From: JAOPZW01 sp963806015 | GTDB taxonomy: Bacteria > Actinomycetota > Thermoleophilia > Solirubrobacterales > Solirubrobacteraceae | Assembly: GCA_963806015.1 (NCBI GenBank) | Contig: CAWDWM010000012.1 | Location: 310,001 to 374,000 of the forward strand | Direction: 5' to 3' | Length of the DNA: 64,000 nt | Part shown: one piece after another, positions 57,781 to 64,000 of the stretch | How the letters are laid out: each line of letters begins with the position of its first letter | Numbering within the stretch: position 1 is the stretch's first letter | Made by a program: the position numbers and the translations under genes | The notes under the pieces: model-generated | The model's database searches: none | Told to the model about the DNA's origin: nothing | Seen by the model: only the letters and a program-made list of their open reading frames with translations

Positions 57781-60700
57781 GCACTCAGGGTGAGTTTGCG
57801 CGGGCCGGCGCGGAAGCCGAGATCGATCAGCCGTGCCTCCCACCGCGAGCCGACCACCGGCTCGCCGTCGACGCGCTCGAGCGAGAGCTTGCGCCCGCGC
57901 CCGGAGGTCACGAACCGCGCCAGCGCCTCGAGCGCCGGGGCGATCCGCGCGTCGTCGTCCTCGACGAGGACGGAGATGCCCTTGCCCCCGCGCTCGACGT
58001 AGACCACGGGCTCGGCGCCGGCGAGGACGACGTAGGCGCCGGCCACGCGCTGTGGGCGCCGCGCCTCGTCGTCGCGCTTGGGCCACGGCAGCGCCGCGCC
58101 GTAGGCCTGGGCGGGGTCGGTGGCGGCCAGCACGACCGGCGGCGCCTCCTCGTCGGCGCGCTGGGAGCGCAGGCGCTCGACCGCACCGGGCAGCGCGAAC
58201 TGCGCCCCGCCGAGGCCCTCGACGAAGTAGCCGCGGCGGCAGACGCCCAGCGTCTCGAGCTGACCGAGGGCGTCATAGAGGATCGAGAAGCCGCCCGAGA
58301 TCCCCTCGGCCAGCACCTGCTCGCGAGTGACGATGCCGTAGCGCTCGAGCAGCAGCTCGGCCAGGGTGCGGCGGCGCGCGCCCGGATCGACCTGGGCGCG
58401 GAAGAGTGAGCTGGTCAGCGACCAGCGGCCCTGGACCTGCGCCTGCGCGCCGCCGCGGCGCGTCCCGAAGCGGCGGCCGGGCCGCGTACGGTCGCGGGCG
58501 CGCTGGGCGCGAGCCAGCGTGAGGCGCGGCGCGCGCAGCGGCGCCCACGCATCGTTGGTCACCTCGCCCGCCCACACGAGATCCCACAGCGCCTCCTGGA
58601 TCTGCTCGGGCGAGATCGCGAGCTCGGCCAGCAGGTCGGTGAAGAAGCCAGGCGCCTCGGTCAGCCGCTCGCGCAGCAAAACGTGCTCGGGCGTGTCCGG
58701 CCGCTCGGACTTGTTGGGCGGCGGCCCGATGGCCTCGACGTCGTCGCGGAAGTACAGCGCCACGCGACCGGAGTTGCGCCCCAGCGCGCCTGCGCCGACC
58801 CACACGACCTCGCCGCTGGCGCAGAGCTGGTCCATCCACGTGGGCGAGTAGGCGCCGCAGCGGCGCGGCAGGACGTCGCGCTCCCACACGTCCGCCGGGA
58901 GGGCCACGCCCTGCAGCGGGACGAGCACCTCGCGCAGGCGGTCGACGCCGGCCCCGCCCGTCGGATGGCGGTCGACGCCCTGCCAGCTCGGCAGGAAGGC
59001 GGCCAGCGCGCGCTGGTCGGCGGCCTCGATCTCCTTGCGCAGCACGGCCAGCGAGGCGCGGCGCAGTCGGCGCAGCACCTCGGGATCGCACCACTCGCGC
59101 TCGCTGCCCGCGGGTCGCAGCTCGCCGCGCACGAGCTCGCCCGCGCGCTCCAGGGCGGTCAGCGCGCTGGTCGGATCGACCAGGTAACGGTCGCGCAGCT
59201 CGCCGGTGGTGAAGGGGCCGTGGGTGCGGGCGAAGCGGGCGACGAGCTTCTCCAGCGGCGCCTCGACGTCGGCCATGAAGGCCTCGGGCAGCCCGCTGGG
59301 CGCCACGGCGCCGAAGGCGTCGCGGTACAGGCCGGCGTCGTCGGCGGCGATCCAGCGCTCCTCGCCGCCCACGCGCAGGCGCACGGCGCGCCGCTCGGCC
59401 TCGAGCTGGGTGAGCATCCCGGCGGGGTCGAGCCCCGCGAGCACGCGGTCGGCGACCTCGGCGTCGTTGAGATCGCCCAGGCGGCGCAGCACGTCGGCCA
59501 GCGCGTCGCGCGAATCCGCGCGCGTGCGGTCGGAGCGATGCTGGAGGTCGAGCTCGACCTGCTCCAGCGCACCGGGGTCGATGAGGTCGCGCAGCTCCTC
59601 CTGGCCCAGCAGCTCGCGCAGCAGCTCGCGGTCGAGCGACAGCGCCGCCGCCCGGCGCTCGGCGTTGGGCGTGTCGCCCTCGTACATGTAGGTGGCGACG
59701 TAGTCGAAGAGCAGGCTCGAGGCGAAGGGCGAGGCGGTCGGCGTCTCCACCTCGACGACGTTGATCTCGCGGCGGTGCAGCCCGCGCAGCAGCTCAGTCA
59801 GTCCCGGCAGGTCGAGCACGTCGCGCAGGCACTCGCGGTAGGTCTCGAGGATGATCGGGAACTGGCCGTAGCGGCGCGCGACCTCCAGCAGCGACTGTGA
59901 CTTCAGGCGCTGCTGCCACAACGGCGTGCGCTTGCCTGGGTAGGCGCGCGGGATGAGCAGCGAACGCGCGGCGTTCTCGCGGAAGCGCGCGCCGAACAGC
60001 GCGCTGGTGCCGAGCTCGGCGACCACGGCGTCCTCGAGCTCGTCGGGGTCGATGAGCACGAGGTCGGCCCCCGGCGGCTCGTCCGCGTCCGGGAGGTGGA
60101 CGATGATCCCGTCGTCGGACCAGATGGCGTCGGATTCGAGGCCGTACTCCTCGCGGATGCGCCGCGACAGCGCCAGCCCCCAGGCGGCGTGCACGCGCCC
60201 GCCGTAGGGCGAGAGCACGCACAGGCGCCAGTCGCCGATCTCGTCGCGGAAACGCTCGATGACGATCGTCCGGTCGGAGGGCACCACGCGCGTGGCGTCC
60301 TGCTGCTCGCGCAGGTAGTCGACGAGGTTGCGCGCGGCGAGCGCGTCGAGGTCGTAGTCGCGCTCGAGCACCTCAACGGGCTGGTCGACGGCCCAGCGAC
60401 TGAAGGCGCCGATCTCGCGGCCGAGCTCCTTCGGGCGCCCGACGCTGTCGCCCTTCCAGAACGGCACGGCGCCCGGGACGCCGGGAGCCGGGGTGACGAT
60501 GACGCGGTCGCGCCCGATCTCCTCGATGCGCCAGGTGGAGGCGCCCAGCAGGAAGGTCTGCCCGGCACGGGCCTCGTAGACCATCTCCTCGTCGAGCTCG
60601 CCGACGCGGCGCCCGTCGGGGAGCACGACGGAGAACAGGCCGCGGTCAGGGATCGTGCCGGCGTTGGTCACCGCGAGCTGGCGCGCGCCCTTGCGGGCGC

Positions 60701-62216
60701 GGATCGTCCCGCCCACGCGGTCCCACACGATCCGCGGGCGCAGCTCGCCGAACTCGCGCGAGGGATAGCGCCCGTCGAGCATGTCGAGGACGTTCTCCAG
60801 GAGGTCGCGCGACAGCTCGGCGTAGGAGTGCGTGCGCGTCACGAGCGCGAACAGCTCGTCGACGTTGACGGATCCGTTCCCACCCACCCGCCCCCCATCC
60901 ACCTCGGCGCTGGCCGCGATGGCGACGATCTGCTGGGCGAGCACGTCGAGCGCGTTGTGCGGCACGACCGTCGGCTCGATGCGCCCCTCGCGCATGAGCT
61001 TGACCACCACCGCGCACTCGAGCAGGTCGGCGCGGAACTTGGGGAAGATGCGGCCCTTGCTGGTGTCGCCCACCGAGTGCCCGGCGCGCCCAATGCGCTG
61101 CAGGCCGCGGGCGACCGACTTGGGCGACTCGACCTGCAGTACGAGGTCGACGGCGCCCATGTCGATGCCGAGCTCCAGCGACGAGGTGGCGATCAGGCAC
61201 GGCAGCTCGCCGGCCTTGAGCATCTCCTCGACCACGGTGCGCTCCTCGCGCGCCAGCGAGCCGTGGTGGGCGCGGGAGATCTCCTCTTCGGCCAGCTCGT
61301 TGAGGCGCAGGGCGAGGCGCTCGGCGCCGCGGCGGCTGTTGACGAAGACGATCGTCGAGCGGTGCGCGCGCACCTGCTTGAGCAGCTCGGGGTAGATCGC
61401 CGGCCAGATCGACTTGCGCGTGGCTTCGCCGCCCGCGGTGAAGTCGAGGTCGGCGCCGGGCGACTGATCGGGCTCGACCATCGACTCGACCGGCACGTGG
61501 ATCTTGAGGTCCAGCGGCTTGCGGATGCCGGCGTCGACGATCCGCGCCGTGCGCCGCGGCCCGACCATGAAGCGCCCGACCTCCTCCAGCGGGTTCTGCG
61601 TGGCGCTGAGGCCGATGCGCTGGGGCTCGTGATCGCTGAGCTCGGAGAGCCGCTCGAGCGTGAGCGCCAGGTGGGCGCCGCGCTTGGTCGACGCCACCGC
61701 GTGGATCTCGTCGACGATCACCGACTCGACCCCGCGCAGCATCTCGCGCGCCTGCGAGGTGAGGATCAGGTACAGCGACTCGGGGGTGGTGATGAGGATG
61801 TCGGGCGGCGTGCGGCGCATGGCGGCGCGGTCGCGCTGGGGTGTGTCGCCGGTGCGGATCGCGACCGAGATGTCGGCGCCGATCCCGCGCAGCGGCGCGC
61901 GCAGGTTGCGATCGACGTCGTAGGCCAGCGCCTTCAGCGGCGAGACGTAGACCAGGCGGGTGTGCGCCGCCGGCTCGCGCGACAGCCGGTCCAGTCCCCA
62001 GAGGAAGGCGGCCAGCGTCTTGCCGCTCCCCGTGGGGGCGGAGATGAGCACGTGCTCGCCGGTGGCGATGGCCGGCCACGCCTGCTCCTGCGCGGGCGTC
62101 GGGGCTTCGAATGAACGCTCGAACCAGTGACGGACGGGCGCGGTGAATGAGGACAGCGGCAACGTTGCACCGAGGGTACTGAGGCCCGCCCGCGTTCCGG
62201 GTGCGGCGAGCCGCAC
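57777..62216 (-). CDS. lhr: Lhr family superfamily 2 helicase
   Basis: A 1479-residue protein. N-terminal SF2 core: Walker A APTGSGKT (60-67), Walker B DEIH (169-172), SAT motif LSATQNPLEEV, and the second RecA domain with IGRAGHS. A long C-terminal region follows (winged helix and Lhr-type domains, about 600-1479). Lhr translocates 3'-5' on ssDNA or RNA:DNA and is DNA-damage related in mycobacteria. The annotated GTG 62216 may be too early; TTG 62162 would begin LPLSSFTAPVRHWF, closer to homologues. Gene order with the VOC-GNAT gene is coupled. Confidence 0.92.
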   Translation of the reverse strand: MRLAAPGTRAGLSTLGATLPLSSFTAPVRHWFERSFEAPTPAQEQAWPAIATGEHVLISAPTGSGKTLAAFLWGLDRLSREPAAHTRLVYVSPLKALAYDVDRNLRAPLRGIGADISVAIRTGDTPQRDRAAMRRTPPDILITTPESLYLILTSQAREMLRGVESVIVDEIHAVASTKRGAHLALTLERLSELSDHEPQRIGLSATQNPLEEVGRFMVGPRRTARIVDAGIRKPLDLKIHVPVESMVEPDQSPGADLDFTAGGEATRKSIWPAIYPELLKQVRAHRSTIVFVNSRRGAERLALRLNELAEEEISRAHHGSLAREERTVVEEMLKAGELPCLIATSSLELGIDMGAVDLVLQVESPKSVARGLQRIGRAGHSVGDTSKGRIFPKFRADLLECAVVVKLMREGRIEPTVVPHNALDVLAQQIVAIAASAEVDGGRVGGNGSVNVDELFALVTRTHSYAELSRDLLENVLDMLDGRYPSREFGELRPRIVWDRVGGTIRARKGARQLAVTNAGTIPDRGLFSVVLPDGRRVGELDEEMVYEARAGQTFLLGASTWRIEEIGRDRVIVTPAPGVPGAVPFWKGDSVGRPKELGREIGAFSRWAVDQPVEVLERDYDLDALAARNLVDYLREQQDATRVVPSDRTIVIERFRDEIGDWRLCVLSPYGGRVHAAWGLALSRRIREEYGLESDAIWSDDGIIVHLPDADEPPGADLVLIDPDELEDAVVAELGTSALFGARFRENAARSLLIPRAYPGKRTPLWQQRLKSQSLLEVARRYGQFPIILETYRECLRDVLDLPGLTELLRGLHRREINVVEVETPTASPFASSLLFDYVATYMYEGDTPNAERRAAALSLDRELLRELLGQEELRDLIDPGALEQVELDLQHRSDRTRADSRDALADVLRRLGDLNDAEVADRVLAGLDPAGMLTQLEAERRAVRLRVGGEERWIAADDAGLYRDAFGAVAPSGLPEAFMADVEAPLEKLVARFARTHGPFTTGELRDRYLVDPTSALTALERAGELVRGELRPAGSEREWCDPEVLRRLRRASLAVLRKEIEAADQRALAAFLPSWQGVDRHPTGGAGVDRLREVLVPLQGVALPADVWERDVLPRRCGAYSPTWMDQLCASGEVVWVGAGALGRNSGRVALYFRDDVEAIGPPPNKSERPDTPEHVLLRERLTEAPGFFTDLLAELAISPEQIQEALWDLVWAGEVTNDAWAPLRAPRLTLARAQRARDRTRPGRRFGTRRGGAQAQVQGRWSLTSSLFRAQVDPGARRRTLAELLLERYGIVTREQVLAEGISGGFSILYDALGQLETLGVCRRGYFVEGLGGAQFALPGAVERLRSQRADEEAPPVVLAATDPAQAYGAALPWPKRDDEARRPQRVAGAYVVLAGAEPVVYVERGGKGISVLVEDDDARIAPALEALARFVTSGRGRKLSLERVDGEPVVGSRWEARLIDLGFRAGPRKLTLSA

Positions 62217-62288
62217 TCCTTGGGCGCTCCGTGTTGCGCTCGGGTAGGTGGTGAACGTGCGGTCCCCGCGCCGGCGGCGCTCGGAACA

Positions 62289-62301
62289 GCATCACCGAGG
62301 G
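62289..62301 (+). repeat. Second occurrence of the 44.1-kb element core motif
   Basis: CATCACCGAGGGG, followed by GCGAGGAG, matches the arm of the 44104-44389 element (CATCACCGAGGGG then AGGAGG). Only this part of the element is recognisable here. Confidence 0.4.
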
Positions 62302-62327
62302 GGCGAGGAGTTGGGGCCGGGTCGGGC

Positions 62328-62371
62328 GCTCGCCACCGCGCTCGCGTCGGCGCCGGCCTGCGGTGGCGAGC
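62328..62371. repeat. 12-bp perfect inverted repeat upstream of lhr
   Basis: GCTCGCCACCGC (62328-62339) and GCGGTGGCGAGC (62360-62371) with a 20-nt loop. The 62217-62410 gap has no convincing gene. No T-tract is present; it could be a regulatory hairpin of the lhr transcript. Confidence 0.5.
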
Positions 62372-62410
62372 CGTTGCCCCGCGGTGGCCGAACGTCGGTC
62401 CTGCCCCCTG

Positions 62411-62506
62411 CTAGGGATGCGCTGCCGTGGGCTGGCAGGCCGCGGCTGCCGATCCGGGCAGTACGAGTGCGCCGAGAACGACGATCAGGAAAGCGGCGCG
62501 CCGCAT
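62411..62506 (-). CDS. Possible 31-residue exported peptide or signal-peptide remnant
   Basis: ATG 62506 opens MRRAAFLIVVLGALVLPGSA and ends soon after with AAACQPTAAHP. It looks like a complete signal peptide with a very short mature part, perhaps the remnant of a deleted secreted protein. No Shine-Dalgarno is convincing. It lies just downstream of the uracil-DNA glycosylase gene. Confidence 0.3.
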   Translation of the reverse strand: MRRAAFLIVVLGALVLPGSAAAACQPTAAHP

Positions 62507-62511
62507 CGGCG

Positions 62512-63201
62512 TCAGCCTATCCGGGCGAGCTCGCGCGCACGACCGAACACGTCGTCGAGCATCGGCTCGGTGAGCCGCCCGGTGAACGTGTTCTGCTGGC
62601 TGGGGTGAAAGCAGCCCAGCAGCGCCAGCCAGGCGCCGTCGTCGAAGACCGTCGCGTGGCCGAAGGCCGGGCGTGGCCGCGGGCGCGGATGGCCGAGCGC
62701 GGCGCGCAGCCGCAATGCCGCGTCCCAGGCGAAGGCGCCGAGGCAGACGACCACGCGCAGGTCCGCGAGCTGATCGAGCTCGGCCACCGTCCACGGCAGG
62801 CACGTGTCGCGCTCCTGCGGCGTGGGCTTGTTGGCCGGCGGAGCGCAGCGCACGGCCGCCGACACCCACGCGCCGTGCAGCCGCAGGCCGTCGTCGCGGC
62901 TGACCGACGTCGCCTGGTTGGCGAAGCCCGCGCGGTGCATGGCGGCGAACAGCCAGTCGCCCGAGCGATCGCCGGTGAAGACGCGCCCAGTGCGATTGCC
63001 GCCGTGGGCCGCGGGCGCCAGGCCGAGGACGAGGACGCGCGCCGCGGGATCGCCGAAGCCCGGGACCGGGCGACCCCAGTACTCCTCGCCGGCGAAGGAC
63101 GCGCGCTTCTCGCGAGCCACCTGCTCGCGCCACGCGACCAGCCGCGGGCAGCGCCGGCAGCCGACGACCTCCTCCTCGATGCGCGCCAGGTCGGCGCTCA
63201 C
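62512..63201 (-). CDS. Type-5 uracil-DNA glycosylase (UdgB-like)
   Basis: A 229-residue family 5 UDG. The N-terminal cluster cysteines are in GCRRCPRL and later C residues, motif A is LGLAPAAHGGNRTGRVF, and the C-terminal motif is GCFHPSQQNTFTGRLT. Type-5 enzymes remove uracil, hypoxanthine and related bases and use a 4Fe-4S cluster. GTG 63201 overlaps the TetR stop by 4 bp. Confidence 0.9.
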   Translation of the reverse strand: MSADLARIEEEVVGCRRCPRLVAWREQVAREKRASFAGEEYWGRPVPGFGDPAARVLVLGLAPAAHGGNRTGRVFTGDRSGDWLFAAMHRAGFANQATSVSRDDGLRLHGAWVSAAVRCAPPANKPTPQERDTCLPWTVAELDQLADLRVVVCLGAFAWDAALRLRAALGHPRPRPRPAFGHATVFDDGAWLALLGCFHPSQQNTFTGRLTEPMLDDVFGRARELARIG

Positions 63202-63845
63202 GCGCGCTGCAGCACGCCCAGCATCAGCCGGGTGATCACCGGCTCGAGCGCGAGCACGTCGGGCGGGCGGTGCGTGCGCAGGCTGCGCGAGACGAGCTCG
63301 ACGGACGCGCCGATGATCGCGAAGGCGTCGTCGGGCGACGCGAAGGTGGGCGCGCCGTACCGCGGGGCGGCGCGCTGGTTGTCGCGGTAGAGCGAGTCGG
63401 CGAAGGCCTCGAGGATCGCGTCGCGGCGCGCGGCGGCGCGCGGCCCGGCGCCGATGATCTGCACCAGCAGCGTCTGCGCGGACGTGGGATAGGAGGCCAG
63501 CGTCTCCAGGAAGGCGTGCACCCCGGCGGCCACGCGCTCCTCGTAGGACGCATGGCCCTCGGCGTCCGATGCGTCGGCCATCGCCCGCATGACCTCGGTC
63601 GCCGCCTCGTCGAAGAGCGCCAGGATGCACTCCTCCTTGTTGGCGAAGTGCTCATAGAACGTCGCCTTCGACATCCCCGCCTCGCGCGAGATCGCCTCGG
63701 CGCTGGCCTCGGCATATCCCACGCGCGCGAAGACGTCCGCGGCGGCCTCGAAGAGCCGGCGGCGCTGCACGGTGAGACGCACCGCCAGGGGCGGTGCGTG
63801 GCGGCCTCGGGGGACCGTCGGGGCGGGACGCTCGGCAGCGGCCAT
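63198..63845 (-). CDS. TetR family transcriptional regulator
   Basis: A 215-residue TetR protein with the HTH ASAEAISREAGMSKATFYEH near residue 50 (FANKEECILALFDEAA follows) and a helical ligand-binding domain. ATG 63845 is used; 63851 and 63854 are alternatives. It is coupled to the UDG gene by a 4-bp overlap and divergent from a lipoprotein gene only about 30 bp away, so it may control that gene. The ligand is unknown. Confidence 0.9.
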   Translation of the reverse strand: MAAAERPAPTVPRGRHAPPLAVRLTVQRRRLFEAAADVFARVGYAEASAEAISREAGMSKATFYEHFANKEECILALFDEAATEVMRAMADASDAEGHASYEERVAAGVHAFLETLASYPTSAQTLLVQIIGAGPRAAARRDAILEAFADSLYRDNQRAAPRYGAPTFASPDDAFAIIGASVELVSRSLRTHRPPDVLALEPVITRLMLGVLQRA

Positions 63846-63876
63846 GCCCATCATGGTAGGTAGGCTCCCGGTCCGC

Positions 63877-64000
63877 ATGCTCCGCTTCGCGCTGCCACTC
63901 GCCGCAATCGCCGTCCTCGCGGTCACCGGCTGCGCGACGACGACGACCTCCAATGACTCGTCGGGCAAGTTCACCGGCGAGCAGCGACTGGTGGCCAACA
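63877..64000 (+). CDS. Lipoprotein, 3' end outside window
   Basis: Only 41 codons are present: MLRFALPLAAIAVLAVTGC with a lipobox (AVTGC), then a Thr/Ser-rich start of the mature protein (SSGKFTGEQRLVAN). It is a lipid-anchored exported protein, function unknown. Divergent from the TetR gene. Confidence 0.75.
   Translation, partial: MLRFALPLAAIAVLAVTGCATTTTSNDSSGKFTGEQRLVAN

Overview
This is a very GC-rich chromosomal window with strongly G/C-biased third codon positions, frequent GTG/TTG starts, many 1-4 bp start/stop overlaps and several apparently leaderless genes. The gene set (PAC2-family protein, F420-type zinc metalloprotease, 7Fe ferredoxin, actinobacterial Mrp without CxxC, AddB-like UvrD/nuclease, Lhr helicase, CIRCE-controlled groESL, type-5 uracil-DNA glycosylase) points to an actinobacterium. 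My inference is a soil Thermoleophilia member (Solirubrobacterales/Conexibacter-like). No rRNA, tRNA, CRISPR array, phage or plasmid backbone was seen.

Layout. 1-6.0 kb: a YhaM-like exonuclease (cut by the window edge), a PAC2 protein, an Lrp regulator divergent from a reverse-transsulfuration operon (cystathionine beta-synthase and a gamma-family PLP enzyme) across a strong dyad, then a methyltransferase. 6.0-11.7 kb: a minus-strand operon of an ABC exporter and an AddB-like helicase/nuclease. 11.7-17.6 kb: inositol-monophosphatase-like enzyme, zinc metalloprotease, a lysine/arginine/alanine-rich DNA-binding-type protein behind tandem LexA-like boxes, Mrp, ferredoxin, a molybdopterin oxidoreductase and an epimerase. 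17.7-20.8 kb: two paralogous secreted proteins sharing a 308-bp perfectly identical 3' module. 20.8-27.4 kb: amidase, CGNR regulator-MFS-citrate synthase operon, a frameshifted M4 protease and a MarR regulator. 27.4-36.5 kb: DrrAB-like exporter, ECF sigma/anti-sigma pair, hydrolase, truncated MBL protein, SDR, D-amino-acid oxidase and an ABC-F protein.

36.5-44.1 kb: groESL with two CIRCE elements, secreted protein, ASCH, Nudix, CRP-like regulator, Gfo/Idh oxidoreductase, DhnA-type aldolase and PfkB kinase. 44.1-48.1 kb: a 286-bp near-palindromic element, then a LacI regulator with two operators, a phosphomannose-isomerase-like protein, an FGGY kinase and a sugar-ABC ATPase broken after about 57 codons. 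The aldolase, PfkB, FGGY and isomerase genes look like a sugar or polyol catabolic locus whose import system is lost or misassembled. 48.1-53.5 kb: a second ECF sigma/DUF4349 pair, two related small secreted proteins, a glycerophosphodiesterase, a Nei-type glycosylase and a frameshifted exported protein. 53.5-55.5 kb: an IS630-family element (TA target duplication) inserted eight codons before the end of a membrane-protein gene, creating one continuous in-frame fusion ORF. 55.5-64 kb: DUF4097 protein with an RHH regulator whose start codon lies in an 11-bp operator array, a VOC-GNAT fusion, Lhr, uracil-DNA glycosylase, TetR and the start of a lipoprotein.

The most noteworthy signals are non-coding or architectural: the 44.1-44.4 kb palindrome (its core motif recurs at 62.29 kb), the gene-converted secreted pair with conserved leaders, the LexA-like boxes on a histone-H1-like gene, the RHH 11-bp operator array, and several broken or fused genes. 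No single locus can be called a new system from sequence alone.
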